Positions 38,967 through 49,948 of a stretch of 64,000 nt of DNA are shown one piece after another. Made by a program: the position numbers and the translations under genes. The stretch lies in the NCBI RefSeq assembly GCF_039541235.1, contig NZ_BAABFV010000001.1:1240001-1304000 (forward strand). Direction: 5' to 3'. How positions within the stretch are numbered: the stretch's first letter is position 1; each line of letters opens with the position of its first letter. The notes beneath the pieces were generated by a model. It saw nothing but the letters and a program-made list of their open reading frames with translations, searched no databases and had not been told where the DNA came from. The stretch comes from Kangiella marina (GTDB taxonomy: Bacteria; Pseudomonadota; Gammaproteobacteria; Enterobacterales; Kangiellaceae).

Positions 38967-40460
38967 TTATTTATTTTCTGGGATCTTAGCGACTAATCGT
39001 AGAGACGTAGAAAGTTCTTCAAGCTGTAGCCATGGTTTTAGCCATGCTTTAGCGTGATAGGCACCTGGATTACCCGGTACTTCTTCAACTTCCACTTTCG
39101 CTTCTGCTAATGGATAACGGGCACGAGACTCTTGGCCCGCATCTTCATCAGCGTTGACATAGTTCAAGATCCAACGATTTAACCACGCTTCACAATCTTC
39201 TGGCTCCATGAATGAACCAATCTTATCTCGCGCCATTACTTTTAGATAATGGGCAAAACGTGATGTAGCCATGATATATGGGAGGCGTGAAGAAATTTCT
39301 GCGTTAGCATTCGCTTCTGGACGATCGTATTTCTTTGGTCTTTGGGTTGTATTCGAACCAAAGAATACTGCGTAGTCCGTATTCTTGTAGTGACATAGTG
39401 GCAAGAAGCCTAACTTACTTAGCTCTGCTTCGCGACGATCGGTGATACCTACTTCTGTCGGACATTGCATGTCTAAGTCGCCATCATCGCTTAAGAAGTT
39501 GTGCATCGGCAATGAGTCAACTTTACCACCACCCTCGGCGCCACGAATCGCGGTACACCAACCGTACTCCGTAAACGCTTGGGTTAATTTTGAACCCAGA
39601 ACGTACGAAGCATTCATCCAGCAGTAATCGCTATTTTCTGCATTCTGCGCAATTTTTGTTTCAGGATCGACATTAAGCTCTTCATACGCAAACTCCTCAA
39701 TTGGGCGAGTCGCTTCACCATAAGGTAAACGCGCTAAAACTCGTGGCGCGGTCAAAGTCACAAAGCGTGAATCTTCTGAGTCACGGAAACCACGCCAGCG
39801 GGCATACTCTAGTGAATCGAATACTTTTTCTAAGTCACGAGGTTTAGACAATTCAGTCCAATCGTTAAAACCAAACAGCTCAGGAGACGATGCCGAGATA
39901 AACGGTGCGAACGCTGCCGCTGATGCATTAGACACTAACTCTAAAGTCTCAATATCTTCAGGATGATTCGTGAACTCATAATCACCAATTAATGCGCCAT
40001 AAGGTTCACCACCAGCAGTACCAAATTCATTTTCATAAATTTTCTTAAATAATTGGCTTTGATCAAATTCAACAGCCTTGCTTAAATCCTTGAATAATTC
40101 ACGCTTACTAATATTCAATATTTTTAATTTCATTGATACCGAAGTATCAGTGTTCTGTACCAAATACTGTAATCCTCGCCATGAACCTTCCAGTTTTTGG
40201 AACTTTTCATGTCGCATAATTTGTGACAGTTGGGTCGACAGGGCTTCATCAATCACTTTTATTGCTTCGCGGAAAGTTACAGTCAGATTTTTATTCCATG
40301 TCACTGTACCCTTCATCGCTTCTTGCGTTAAGGTTCTCAGCAACTCTTCGGCACGGCTAGATTCAGTTTGTTTTGTTGCTGCAATGGCCTGACCTAAAAG
40401 CCCTTCCGCTTCTTCAACAGCAACTTCTTGATTTTCTTCTAGTTTAGTATCAGACATCAT
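38967..40460 (-). CDS. tssC: T6SS contractile sheath large subunit TssC
   Basis: 497 residues, the usual TssC (VipB/EvpB/ImpD) length. Recognisable stretches include [12 protein letters not shown] near residue 90, [17 protein letters not shown] near 230, and a C-terminal [21 protein letters not shown] typical of the family. Pairs with TssB to form the sheath whose contraction drives injection. The start overlaps the tssB stop (TAATG), so the pair is translationally coupled. Last gene of the operon. Confidence 0.97.
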   Translation of the reverse strand: MMSDTKLEENQEVAVEEAEGLLGQAIAATKQTESSRAEELLRTLTQEAMKGTVTWNKNLTVTFREAIKVIDEALSTQLSQIMRHEKFQKLEGSWRGLQYLVQNTDTSVSMKLKILNISKRELFKDLSKAVEFDQSQLFKKIYENEFGTAGGEPYGALIGDYEFTNHPEDIETLELVSNASAAAFAPFISASSPELFGFNDWTELSKPRDLEKVFDSLEYARWRGFRDSEDSRFVTLTAPRVLARLPYGEATRPIEEFAYEELNVDPETKIAQNAENSDYCWMNASYVLGSKLTQAFTEYGWCTAIRGAEGGGKVDSLPMHNFLSDDGDLDMQCPTEVGITDRREAELSKLGFLPLCHYKNTDYAVFFGSNTTQRPKKYDRPEANANAEISSRLPYIMATSRFAHYLKVMARDKIGSFMEPEDCEAWLNRWILNYVNADEDAGQESRARYPLAEAKVEVEEVPGNPGAYHAKAWLKPWLQLEELSTSLRLVAKIPENK

Positions 40461-40972
40461 TACTCTCCTTTGTCACCGCCAGCGGCCTCAAGTGCCTTCG
40501 CCAGCTCATCCAAATCGTCAGTATTTTTGAGAACTTTCTCCATAATTCCTTCAAGCTCTTCAGAACGATCGATTTTAGTCATTAAGTCACGCAGCTGATT
40601 TCGTGTATCCATCAGTTTCTTTAGCGGTTCGACCTGCTCTACAATCGCTGCAGGCTCAAAATCATCCATCGAATTAAACTCAAGATTAACCGCCATTTCT
40701 GAGCCATCATTTTCAAGTGTATTGTCCACTTTCAAGTTCAAGCCTGGCGACATATTACGCATGACTTCATTGATGTTGTCTTTATCAATTTGAATAAATC
40801 GTCTATCTTTTAATGGCTTTAAAGGCTTTGTTGAGTCGCCCGTAAAGTCACCCATAACGCCAACAACAAAAGGTAATTCCTTTTCCAGTACGGCACCATC
40901 AGTCTCAACATCATAAGTAATATGAACCCGTGGTTTACGCACCCTTTTCAATCTATCGTGAATACTAGCCAT
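40460..40972 (-). CDS. tssB: T6SS contractile sheath small subunit TssB
   Basis: 170 residues. N-terminal [19 protein letters not shown], then [15 protein letters not shown] near residue 35 and [21 protein letters not shown] near 60 are standard TssB (VipA/ImpB) signatures. Sheath partner of TssC, sharing the stop/start overlap with it. Confidence 0.97.
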   Translation of the reverse strand: MASIHDRLKRVRKPRVHITYDVETDGAVLEKELPFVVGVMGDFTGDSTKPLKPLKDRRFIQIDKDNINEVMRNMSPGLNLKVDNTLENDGSEMAVNLEFNSMDDFEPAAIVEQVEPLKKLMDTRNQLRDLMTKIDRSEELEGIMEKVLKNTDDLDELAKALEAAGGDKGE

Positions 40973-41006
40973 TTCTTATTTCCTCCATAGCCTGTTTAAT
41001 GAAATT

Positions 41007-42101
41007 CTATTCTTCCGCTTCCGTTGGAATCCCTGATAACTTAAAGTAGTTCTCTCGAGCATCGTTATCTGGGATCAGTTTTTGTAACAATTCTGGTAAA
41101 GGCAGTTGGCTCCACTGCACCGTTTGATTAATCATGTAAGATACTGGCGAATGCGGTTCTGTCTTTCTAAAAAACATCGCAATTTCTTCCAGCCTTTTCA
41201 GCGCCTGCTGTCTGTCGGCAACCGCTTTCTGACTATTTGATTGAGTTTCAGGAGTAGGATTCTCACCTTCAGCTTCTAGTGAAGCTTGCTCAATCTCGTC
41301 TTTTTGAGCCAACTTATCCTTAGCTAAATGATTTAATGCGTCGTGACATTCTTGTAAGGCATTTTTGATATTGGATGTCGGTTGAGGCAGCTCTTCCGTG
41401 ACAGCGTCTAATACTTCCGTAAATTTCGCATAAGTTTCCTTCGCTGAGATGAGAGCCTGCTCAAGTGCTTGATAAAACCTTCCATTGGTCGCATTAACGG
41501 AACCAATCACTTGATCCAAGGTTGCGCCTCCAGACTCCAGTCGTTTTTGTCGCTTGTCTGGATCGGAAATTTGCTCTATTTGCAGCGATTGCTCGTACTG
41601 CCAAACCACATAGTTATTATCTTGAGCAGCGTTAGTCATTGGAATTGACTTGATCGGCATGATCAACGATCCCGCGCCATCGTAACCATTTAAACCACTA
41701 ATGGGGGATACTCGCGTCATTACTCCATCTTCATCAGCCTCTGGGTATAAACCTTGCTCCCAGTATCGAGTTATTAGCTCTGACGCTAACTCATAACCTT
41801 TATTCAACCCCTCGATACCTTGCAAGCGCGTTAATGCTTCGATTAACCATGCCGTAACTTCCAGATCTTTTGTTTTGGTTTTTAACGCTTCTGTCGCTAA
41901 CTCGGCCAGCTGCTCCCAGCCATCTGCGATATCATCAAAGTTATCGGGGTCAATCAGCGCTTGCCTTTCTTCTTTACGAGCGCTATTGCGGTAATCCCTT
42001 AGCTTGTAGTAAATCGATTCCACGCTAGCATCTAAGCGTAAATCTTCACCACAAGGATGCTCTTCAGATATGGGCTGTATTAACTCTTCGACTTCAAACA
42101 T
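41007..42101 (-). CDS. tssA: T6SS protein TssA (ImpA N-terminal domain)
   Basis: 364 residues. The ImpA-type N-terminal domain is recognised by PISEEHPCGEDLRLD near residue 9, a tryptophan-rich ALTRLQGIEGLNKGYEL segment and the conserved YWEQGLYPEADEDG near 113. The C-terminal third is helical and ends in a conserved-looking TEPHSPVSYMINQTVQWSQL segment. TssA caps or primes the growing tail and sheath. This is a short-class TssA. Sits between the regulatory genes and tssBC. Confidence 0.93.
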   Translation of the reverse strand: MFEVEELIQPISEEHPCGEDLRLDASVESIYYKLRDYRNSARKEERQALIDPDNFDDIADGWEQLAELATEALKTKTKDLEVTAWLIEALTRLQGIEGLNKGYELASELITRYWEQGLYPEADEDGVMTRVSPISGLNGYDGAGSLIMPIKSIPMTNAAQDNNYVVWQYEQSLQIEQISDPDKRQKRLESGGATLDQVIGSVNATNGRFYQALEQALISAKETYAKFTEVLDAVTEELPQPTSNIKNALQECHDALNHLAKDKLAQKDEIEQASLEAEGENPTPETQSNSQKAVADRQQALKRLEEIAMFFRKTEPHSPVSYMINQTVQWSQLPLPELLQKLIPDNDARENYFKLSGIPTEAEE

Positions 42102-42110
42102 TTTAAACTC

Positions 42111-42905
42111 CTACACCATATCGCTTGTTTTTAAGGATTGTGCTGGGATGGTGTAATCATCTTTTTCATCATCCATATCCACTTTGACCGATATTGCAGT
42201 AATATTGTCTTTCGCCCCTCGAATAAGCGCGGAATGTATCAACGCCTTATTAATATCGACCACGTTCTCTGTAGTGAAGAATTGCTGTATCTCACCGTCA
42301 GTTAACTCTTTATTTAAACCGTCACTACATAACAGAAAGATATCTCCAGAATTGAGGTCTCCATCCAGTCGATCAATATTCAAGTCTTGAGCGGCACCGA
42401 TGGCTCGTGTAATCACATTAGCCAAAGGGTGTGCCTCCGCTTCATCTTGTGGCAATGCTCCTGAATCAACCAGTTCATTGACATGACTGTGATCTCTGGT
42501 TACCTGATCAAGCTTTCCTGAGTTATACAAATACGCTCGACTATCACCCGCCCATAAAATGGTGTATTTATTGTCAAAACACACGAGGACAACGACTGTC
42601 GAGCCGACCATGGACTTTTTGCCAAAACGTGAGAATGCCATCTGACGCAGTTTCTGGTTGGTGATACTGAGAGTATCAACAATTTTCTGGATAAAGGCTT
42701 CGTTCGAACCTGTTCTTTCTAGTACTGACAGCGCATCAACAACCATTGTGCTTGCGATATCACCCGCGCTATGTCCACCCATACCATCAGCGACAACCCA
42801 AAGCCCCAACTCAGGTCGTTCAATATAATTATCTTCATTCACTTCTCGCACTGTCCCCACGTGCGAAGTACCACTTGATATCCATGAGTAATCACTTTGC
42901 TGCAA
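42111..42905 (-). CDS. pppA: T6SS-associated PP2C-type Ser/Thr phosphatase PppA
   Basis: A PP2C phosphatase with the metal-binding motifs VNEDNY, WVVADGMGGHSAGD and LLCSDGLNKELTD, and a late aspartate in RGAKDNIT. In known threonine-phosphorylation pathways PppA reverses Fha phosphorylation by PpkA. The start is uncertain: the TTG at 42905 is seven residues before the conserved domain and overlaps tagF by only 14 bases, while in-frame ATGs at 42965 and 42977 would overlap tagF more. I prefer the TTG. Confidence 0.88.
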   Translation of the reverse strand: MQQSDYSWISSGTSHVGTVREVNEDNYIERPELGLWVVADGMGGHSAGDIASTMVVDALSVLERTGSNEAFIQKIVDTLSITNQKLRQMAFSRFGKKSMVGSTVVVLVCFDNKYTILWAGDSRAYLYNSGKLDQVTRDHSHVNELVDSGALPQDEAEAHPLANVITRAIGAAQDLNIDRLDGDLNSGDIFLLCSDGLNKELTDGEIQQFFTTENVVDINKALIHSALIRGAKDNITAISVKVDMDDEKDDYTIPAQSLKTSDMV

Positions 42906-43659
42906 AAGATTCTTCCTCTTCTTTGTTTGTATTATCGTGCCAGCCCCAGTGCGCCCAATCTCCATCGAGCATCGCACTGAATCCTTCAGCAGGCGGCAAA
43001 CCGCAACAGTATATTAATGATGGCTTGACTGACTTTGATCCTTCTGTCCACCAAATACCTTTACAATGTCTCTCTTCATCACCTTCAAACCAGTAACTCG
43101 AAAAACTTTCTCGTTGTTGCCAAAGGTAATTCATAACATCCTTCTCTATGACTCTTTCACTAGCATCTAACCGGTTCAATATTTCAGATACCGGAGGCCT
43201 TTCTTCAAACAGTGGAAAACCAGCTTGATTCAAAGCGTCAAAAAAACTTGAGCTTTCACCAGCACCATCAAGTGTGCTTACTGCAAGCTCTTCAAGCTCT
43301 TCAAAGCTCTTGCAATGAAGGTCTTCACCACTGAGTTTTCCTTCCTTGAATACTTCAAGCATAAATAATGGATAGTAGCGCCCAACTTTATCGATACTCG
43401 GCATCATAAAGCCTACAATATCGGTATCCATTGCTTCATGCTTAATAATGAATCGCCAAATTGGGCTGGTCAGATAATGTTTTAACCAACTCTCTCCAAT
43501 TTGCTTCTGACTAATATTGATTGCACTCTGTAGCCAGCTATCAAAGTATTCCTGCACTGAATACTCCAAGTTTCTTGAGACAAAATCACCCTTCGCCCGG
43601 ATCTTACCGAAACAAGCGATCTTCCCTGTCGTCTGCTGCTCTACAAGTTGCTCGGACAA
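42892..43659 (-). CDS. tagF: T6SS accessory protein TagF (ImpM)
   Basis: 255 residues. FGKIRAKGDFVSRNL near residue 18, LTSPIWRFIIKHEAMD near 65, and VGFMMPSIDKVGRYYPL near 82 are standard ImpM/TagF motifs. TagF restrains T6SS assembly, acting with or parallel to the phosphorylation pathway. It overlaps tssM by 19 bases and the phosphatase gene by at least 14. Confidence 0.95.
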   Translation of the reverse strand: MSEQLVEQQTTGKIACFGKIRAKGDFVSRNLEYSVQEYFDSWLQSAINISQKQIGESWLKHYLTSPIWRFIIKHEAMDTDIVGFMMPSIDKVGRYYPLFMLEVFKEGKLSGEDLHCKSFEELEELAVSTLDGAGESSSFFDALNQAGFPLFEERPPVSEILNRLDASERVIEKDVMNYLWQQRESFSSYWFEGDEERHCKGIWWTEGSKSVKPSLIYCCGLPPAEGFSAMLDGDWAHWGWHDNTNKEEEESFAAK

Positions 43660-46600
43660 CGGAATCCCTCCAACACCGATTTATAAAACGGGTTTTTCAC
43701 ACTGTTGGCCTGCAATTCCAAGATGGCGCTGTAGTCACCTTCTTTAAACTCAACAAAAAATTTGTCGTAAGAAACTGACTCACGAACATCACCCTTATCA
43801 AGCAATCGGAACAAACTCCAGAAACCCTTGCCTTGAATGACTTCATTTTTAAAGCCACTTGCTGGCGTAAAAGTCACCGTCGCTAACCCACTGCTATCAG
43901 GACCCGGCCAGCGCATCGAATACTGTCGAGCCGGCCCATGACGATAGGACAGAACCTGCCCTTCCATTTCTAGGAAAAACTGCTTCACATTAACGCTTAA
44001 ACTGGTTGGCTTTAGGGAGAACTTGATATTTGGTTGCTCGCTTCCTTTTGCAAAGAAAGTTTCTCGGATTTTCTTAGCTCGCTCAAACTGACGAAGAGAG
44101 TTTCGACTAATTCCAATATCGCGGTGCAGCTTCCAAGGACTGGTCGAAGTATCGACAAACACTTTTAGATGTTGATTGAAGAAGCTATCCATTTTCCCGT
44201 AATAGCCGAAAAAGCGACTAAAGTCATCTAATGTAATCTCTTGGGCACTTGACTTATCGACGGGGTAGCGGCCTTCAATAGCGCGACGACATTCCGGCAA
44301 TAACTCACTGCGCCATGTGTTATTAAGATAACTATAAGTGCCACTCGTGGTTAACGTTTTGCCGCTTTCTTCAATTTTTGTTAACCACTTATTCATCGGC
44401 TTCGGCGTTGATCGCGACTGCATTCCGATGTTGTTGATGACGGTCGCAGCTTCAGGGCTACTGGTAGCTTTATACGTTTTTTCTGCTTTGTTATTGGCAT
44501 TGCTGATCGATTCTAAAAAGGATTTAAGATCTTTCATGGAATCTAGCGTCGTATCCAGTCTTGCTGGCTCATCACTGTCTTTTCCAACGAAATCCACAAT
44601 ATCAACAAAAGCCCGATCCACTACTTTCTCAGGGTTTTCCTCTTGAGAATAAGCATCCATGTTTTTTGGCATCATTCTATTCATTCTAGCGACACGATTA
44701 CCGACTTTCGTTTGGCGCAATCCTTCTGGCGTATTATTAGCCATTTTAGCCATATCGTTAACGCCACCACCTTCTTCTTTCGATAACATGACATTATCTC
44801 TCACTGCACTAAAAATTCTTTTAATGGGTGAGTTCACGCCCGTTAAATCTTCTAGCATCAAAGCACCTTGCGCCGGTGTCGAAAACTCTTGGATTTCGAT
44901 ATCATTGATCAGGTTACGCCATTTATAGATATAATCCTGAAAGTACTTGTTTTGTACCTCTAGTCTTAGTTTCGTGATTTGCCTATTATCCAAAGTCTCG
45001 ATCTGCTGGTCTGGTAATACCCACGACTCTTCCGCTAACAACTTCGTAATTTTCTCGCTTTCCGATTTAAATACCCCATGATAACCAGCATAGGTAAAGA
45101 GCCCCGGAATACCTTCCTCTAAACTCTTGCCACTTTTGCGATAAAAGTATTGCTGCATATTAAGAGGAATATTATTACTCAGCTGGAAACTCGGCATCGC
45201 ATCGCGGTACTCTTCTTTTAAACGCGCATAAGCTCGATCAACTAAAGACACATCATTTAATTTTCCTTGCGCATAGTTGACCAATTTAATGTCGCGCTTC
45301 GGAAATGGAATCTTCAATTCTAGATAGGATGATAAGTGCTGTTGCATATCCTCTCGAAATTGATTGTTTAGTTCACCGCCATGCTCTCGTTTTAGAAACA
45401 GCCCAAAAAAGTTTTTAATATCCTGATGGCTCATATGTTCTGTTTCATAGAACATCAAATACAGACGTAACATCTCATAAAGGTAATCTGTATTGTCTTC
45501 AGCATTCGCTAACTCGCCCTCAATACTGCTTTGTAAATAAGGCCCGAAAAAATTCTTTAATGCCTTTTGATAGGCTTCTCGTGCCTGACTGCCGAACTTG
45601 CTGCCTTGGTATAAGCCAAAACGCATACTCACGGGCGCTTCTTTTTCAGGAGCATAGCCTTCTGGGAATTGTCGCAATACGTTTAAACCATCATTCAACT
45701 CAAGAATATTTGAATCAGTTTCTAAGCCTCCCTCAGTCACCGTATCGTACTGCTCGACTAATTGATCAGTGTGCTCAATTAAGTTTTGATTGTTATAGTA
45801 ACTATTTATCCATAAATAACTGGCGAGAACAGACACTAAAACACAAGCCGCGTAACCGATATAACGAAACAGCTGCTGCCGACGTTCATACCTTATATTG
45901 GTCCCAACTAACTCAGACTCTCTAAATATCAAATCGGTAAAGACTTTCTTTATAAAATAGCCTTTACCTGTATTGTCACCATTTTTATGAGCTTTTAATT
46001 TAAACCCAAAGTTCTTTGATAAATTACTCGAAATACGATCGATCGGCGATCCTTCTTGAGTCGCACTCACTAAATATATACCGCGCAAGACAAAAGGTTC
46101 TTCATACCGGTTTTGCAAAAATACTTCTTTTAGAAAATCATCGATGCCCTTTTGCGCCATCCGTAACTGTCTAGGGAAATTAAAAATCGCTGCTTTTCGT
46201 TCAGCATCTCGCTCCTGCTGTAACCGTTTTAAGACCCGAGCCTCAACATCCTTGATTAATTCAACAAAGTAACGGTTGAAGTTTCCGATCGCTCCTTTTT
46301 CATGATCGTTATTATCAATGTCAAACGTAAAACCAAAAACTTGCTCACGCTCTTCTTTATTTAAGTCATCAAATGTTTCTTCAAATCCAGCCAATAGATC
46401 CGCTTTGGTCAGCATCACATAAACCGGAACATTGACACCTAAGTGGACTTTCAGTTCTTGTATTCGTTGTCGAATTGCTTGTGCATGATCATTTCGCTCC
46501 GTCTGTGTTTGACCCGCAATTTCAGCCAAACTAATCGCCAAGATAGCGCCGTTTACCGGACGCATCGGGCGAGTATCTTTCAACAGATTTAAAAAACCAT

Positions 46601-47213
46601 GCCACGCTCGACTGTCTACTTCCTCATAACTATCTTGTGTTGTATAACGGCCCGCTGTATCCAACAGTACCGCATCGTTGGTAAACCACCAGTCACAATT
46701 TCGTGTTCCACCAACACCTTTCACGGGTTCTCCACCCATGGAGTCTTTTAGCGGCAATCGGACGCCTGAATTCATGATCGTTGTGGTTTTCCCAACACCC
46801 GGTGGCCCTATCATCACAAACCATGGCAGCTGATAAATATTTTTGCCGTTTAACTTATTCTTTTCTAAGACCGATAGCGCCTGCTTCATTCGATCTTGTA
46901 AGACATCGACTTCCTCTTTTGAGAGCTTTTCATGTTCATCGTCTTCCAGCGGCTGCTCGACCATGCTCTCGACCAATTTCTTATTGTTTTTATTGGCTTT
47001 CGACTTTTGGAAAAAATTGTACAACGCCCATATCATTGCCATTACAAATAAAGTAGCTAATCGCGCAACGTCACTCTCCAATGGCTTAACGTCAGCAATT
47101 GAAATTAATGGACCGCCAAACCAAATTAGGGCTACCACTGCTGCGATTACCAATACTGCAACGACCCATTTATTGGTAAAAAATGCTTTTAGTGCTTTCA
47201 AAATCTTTCTCAT
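43641..47213 (-). CDS. tssM: T6SS inner-membrane protein TssM (IcmF)
   Basis: 1190 residues. Two N-terminal helices (about 15-65) are followed by a cytoplasmic NTPase-like domain with Walker A GPPGVGKTT near residue 138 and a Walker B-like LLDTAGRY near 185. A third helix lies at about 450-470 and a large periplasmic domain makes up the rest, with a TssM C-terminal beta domain near the end. Forms the trans-envelope channel with TssL and TssJ. The Walker A is intact, which is not true of all TssM proteins. Confidence 0.96.
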   Translation of the reverse strand: MRKILKALKAFFTNKWVVAVLVIAAVVALIWFGGPLISIADVKPLESDVARLATLFVMAMIWALYNFFQKSKANKNNKKLVESMVEQPLEDDEHEKLSKEEVDVLQDRMKQALSVLEKNKLNGKNIYQLPWFVMIGPPGVGKTTTIMNSGVRLPLKDSMGGEPVKGVGGTRNCDWWFTNDAVLLDTAGRYTTQDSYEEVDSRAWHGFLNLLKDTRPMRPVNGAILAISLAEIAGQTQTERNDHAQAIRQRIQELKVHLGVNVPVYVMLTKADLLAGFEETFDDLNKEEREQVFGFTFDIDNNDHEKGAIGNFNRYFVELIKDVEARVLKRLQQERDAERKAAIFNFPRQLRMAQKGIDDFLKEVFLQNRYEEPFVLRGIYLVSATQEGSPIDRISSNLSKNFGFKLKAHKNGDNTGKGYFIKKVFTDLIFRESELVGTNIRYERRQQLFRYIGYAACVLVSVLASYLWINSYYNNQNLIEHTDQLVEQYDTVTEGGLETDSNILELNDGLNVLRQFPEGYAPEKEAPVSMRFGLYQGSKFGSQAREAYQKALKNFFGPYLQSSIEGELANAEDNTDYLYEMLRLYLMFYETEHMSHQDIKNFFGLFLKREHGGELNNQFREDMQQHLSSYLELKIPFPKRDIKLVNYAQGKLNDVSLVDRAYARLKEEYRDAMPSFQLSNNIPLNMQQYFYRKSGKSLEEGIPGLFTYAGYHGVFKSESEKITKLLAEESWVLPDQQIETLDNRQITKLRLEVQNKYFQDYIYKWRNLINDIEIQEFSTPAQGALMLEDLTGVNSPIKRIFSAVRDNVMLSKEEGGGVNDMAKMANNTPEGLRQTKVGNRVARMNRMMPKNMDAYSQEENPEKVVDRAFVDIVDFVGKDSDEPARLDTTLDSMKDLKSFLESISNANNKAEKTYKATSSPEAATVINNIGMQSRSTPKPMNKWLTKIEESGKTLTTSGTYSYLNNTWRSELLPECRRAIEGRYPVDKSSAQEITLDDFSRFFGYYGKMDSFFNQHLKVFVDTSTSPWKLHRDIGISRNSLRQFERAKKIRETFFAKGSEQPNIKFSLKPTSLSVNVKQFFLEMEGQVLSYRHGPARQYSMRWPGPDSSGLATVTFTPASGFKNEVIQGKGFWSLFRLLDKGDVRESVSYDKFFVEFKEGDYSAILELQANSVKNPFYKSVLEGFRCPSNL

Positions 47214-47227
47214 GACATCCGTTTCCT

Positions 47228-48583
47228 TTACTCGCCTACTGTCTGCGCAGTATTCGCTTCAATTTGCTGGTAATGATTGCGTTGTTCCATAGATACCATG
47301 ATTTCTACACGGCGATTCTTCGCGCGGTTACTTTCCGAATCATTGGGAAACATCGGCTCGGCATCGCCTCGTCCTTCTGCCGTTATTCGTGTAGCCAGAC
47401 GATCATTACCACTTAAATACCGTACCACTGAGTTTGCTCTAGCTAATGACAACTCCCAGTTTGAGTGATAGCGTGCGGTAAAGATCTTTTGGTCATCACT
47501 GTGCCCAATCACTTCAATGCTCCCTGGTACAGTGGTCAATACTTGCCCGACTTTTTCCAGCAACGGCATATACGACTCGTTTAAGCTGGCGCTAGCAGAA
47601 TCAAACATCTGACCGTTTAAAATGACGATGCTGACACGGTCAACCTTTTCCACAACTATCAATTTATTTAACTCAATTTCAGTCGACAATAACTGCCGTA
47701 ATTGCTTGGCATAATCGACATACATCTGACTGTTTTCGGATTCAATCTGAGTTTCAGGTATTAACGTCGCAAATCTTTTATACACAGGGTCCGCTTGTTC
47801 ACTCAGTTGGTAACTGAGCGTCATATACAACCCAAGCAAAACAGCAGACAGTACTAACCCCACCATCCATACGGGTATGTTTTTACTGCTATTGATAATC
47901 TCAGGTACGTTCGATCGCCAACGCGGGGACATCTCTCGATTTAACTCACCCTTTAGTCTTGCTAATTCTCGATATAATCGATCTTTGTATTCGTCCAACT
48001 GCTTATAACCGTTCGGATCGACCCTAAATTTTCCCTCAAAGCCTAACTGCAAACACACATACATAAACTCCAGTAAGTTTTTATGCTTTGCCGGGTTTGC
48101 CAGTCGCGACTCTAATATTGCGAAAAACTGTTCACCACCCCAGGTTTGCTTGTAAAAAATGCTGAGCAAGCTTTTCGTGCTCCACATACTGTTGGTTCCC
48201 CAAGGCGTATTGAGCACCGTCTCATCAATGACCGTACATAAACAATATCGAGCGTCGGCGATATCATCCATATCTACATCCGCTTTGCGCAGTTGGTTTT
48301 CAAAATCCCGCATATGGTTAAGGCATTGCTTATGTAGCAAGTCCACATTATTCACCACTGGCGTGTTGCGAAGTTCGACCGCTAAAGCAATTAAGGTAGT
48401 CGCCGCGTCCAGGATTGCATTGGTACCAATACCGGACACCGAGAAGGTTGCCCCTAAACTTGTCTTATTTAACTCAGGTACGATGGTTTCATCTTCAGCG
48501 GTAGGCTTGGTCACCGCTCTTTGTATACCACCAGGTCTGGGTATAACGATTGTCTTATCTGAGTCATCAAATGTTTGTGTCAT
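47228..48583 (-). CDS. tssL: T6SS inner-membrane protein TssL with OmpA-like peptidoglycan-binding domain
   Basis: 451 residues. A cytoplasmic DotU domain (about 50-220; FAILESRL, FMYVCLQLGFEGKF) is followed by one helix (about 238-258) and a periplasmic OmpA-like domain (about 315-440; IEVIGHSDD, SLARANSVVRYL, NRAKNRRVEIMV). This is the extended TssL class that anchors itself to peptidoglycan, so no separate TagL is needed. Lies 14 bases upstream of tssM. Confidence 0.96.
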   Translation of the reverse strand: MTQTFDDSDKTIVIPRPGGIQRAVTKPTAEDETIVPELNKTSLGATFSVSGIGTNAILDAATTLIALAVELRNTPVVNNVDLLHKQCLNHMRDFENQLRKADVDMDDIADARYCLCTVIDETVLNTPWGTNSMWSTKSLLSIFYKQTWGGEQFFAILESRLANPAKHKNLLEFMYVCLQLGFEGKFRVDPNGYKQLDEYKDRLYRELARLKGELNREMSPRWRSNVPEIINSSKNIPVWMVGLVLSAVLLGLYMTLSYQLSEQADPVYKRFATLIPETQIESENSQMYVDYAKQLRQLLSTEIELNKLIVVEKVDRVSIVILNGQMFDSASASLNESYMPLLEKVGQVLTTVPGSIEVIGHSDDQKIFTARYHSNWELSLARANSVVRYLSGNDRLATRITAEGRGDAEPMFPNDSESNRAKNRRVEIMVSMEQRNHYQQIEANTAQTVGE

Positions 48584-48598
48584 GCTATATCCTTATTC

Positions 48599-49939
48599 CT
48601 ATTTCCTTACTGCCCAGAACTCTAATTCCAATTCTGGAAACTCTCCTGACACATGAAAGGCAATACCACCAGACGCGCCCAAGTGTTGCCAATGTGGACT
48701 GCTTCCATCCAGTTGAAAGTAAACATACTCACGCTTAATCGGAATCTCGCGCGGCGCTACTGGCAAACTGGTTAAACTGATTCCCGGTAATTGGTTATTG
48801 ACCAAACTTCGTATGTTCTCAACCGTTCCGATTTTGGTTTGTTTAGGGAACTGGTTACGCAAATCATCTATTGGCAGGTCTGCTTTTACTGCTAATACAA
48901 ATACTGCCTGCTCAAATAATTTTTTATCGTGGACCGTCGCGACTTTGATCCCATAACGCCGTTCTTCTATCGTAATGGGGCTTGCAGCCTCTTCTATCAC
49001 TGCGCTGAGGTAGTCCTTAAGCACACTATCAATAATCTTATAACTTTGGCTCAGGTCATCGTGCCGGTACATGACGGTGCTATTTCCACGACGACTCGCC
49101 GCGTAATAAGTCGCTAACTCACCCTCAAACTGAACCAATAAACGGTACATTATTTCGGGATGCACCAATGGCAATGACAAATAATGCTTAAACAAGCCTT
49201 CATATCGATTAAATAGTTGCAGTAACAAGAAGTTTTGAATGGTGTTAGACCCTCCCTGACTCACATTTACCACACGCTCGGATAGCGTCGTTGCCCTCAC
49301 CGATAATGTTGAAATTAATTGTTTTACAGCCGATAACAGATGGTTGTTCGCTTTGATATCCAACAAAGGAGGAATAAAAGTTTCGTCTAAGATCAAAGAA
49401 CCGTTGCTAGTGCTTTCTTTAATCTTGGCGATAGGTAACCGAACGTTGCCGTCATCTTTAGTTTGCTCACCTTCTAGAACCAGTTTCACATTAAGGCTTG
49501 CTAGCTCCAGCGATTCTGCGGATCGATCACCTTCGTTGTAATCCATCAACTCAATATCAAAGCGGTTGTAGCGAAAACTCTCCTGACTATCCAACCGCTT
49601 ATTGACCAAGGCTTTATTGTTTTGAAGGCTCGGTACTGCCAAAAATACACGCTTCCCTGCGAGTTGTTTTTCCTCACTCAAATCCAACACCGCCGGCACC
49701 GGATCATTTTGCGGTAAATTAAAAACTGTACCGTCTGCAAAAATACCTCTTGCTTCTGACAATGAGACTTGTCCCATGAGCAAAGCATCGGGCTCAATCA
49801 CTAAACGACGAAACCCCCATTGAAACGGATTAGTCACAGCGACACGTTGGTTCAGTGTGTTTTCAAAGAATCGTTCTTGCTGCTGAAAATGGTGTGGTGA
49901 TAAAAATATCCCTTCAGCCCATACTACCCTGTTATCCAT
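48599..49939 (-). CDS. tssK: T6SS baseplate adaptor TssK
   Basis: 446 residues from the ATG at 49939, preceded by AGGTGA; a TTG directly before it is an unlikely start. N-terminal VVWAEGIFLSPHHFQQQERF is the hallmark of TssK (ImpJ/VasE). TssK links the baseplate to the TssJLM membrane complex. It is the only baseplate-associated gene in the window; tssE, tssF and tssG are absent. Confidence 0.96.
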   Translation of the reverse strand: MDNRVVWAEGIFLSPHHFQQQERFFENTLNQRVAVTNPFQWGFRRLVIEPDALLMGQVSLSEARGIFADGTVFNLPQNDPVPAVLDLSEEKQLAGKRVFLAVPSLQNNKALVNKRLDSQESFRYNRFDIELMDYNEGDRSAESLELASLNVKLVLEGEQTKDDGNVRLPIAKIKESTSNGSLILDETFIPPLLDIKANNHLLSAVKQLISTLSVRATTLSERVVNVSQGGSNTIQNFLLLQLFNRYEGLFKHYLSLPLVHPEIMYRLLVQFEGELATYYAASRRGNSTVMYRHDDLSQSYKIIDSVLKDYLSAVIEEAASPITIEERRYGIKVATVHDKKLFEQAVFVLAVKADLPIDDLRNQFPKQTKIGTVENIRSLVNNQLPGISLTSLPVAPREIPIKREYVYFQLDGSSPHWQHLGASGGIAFHVSGEFPELELEFWAVRK

Positions 49940-49948
49940 CAATCACCT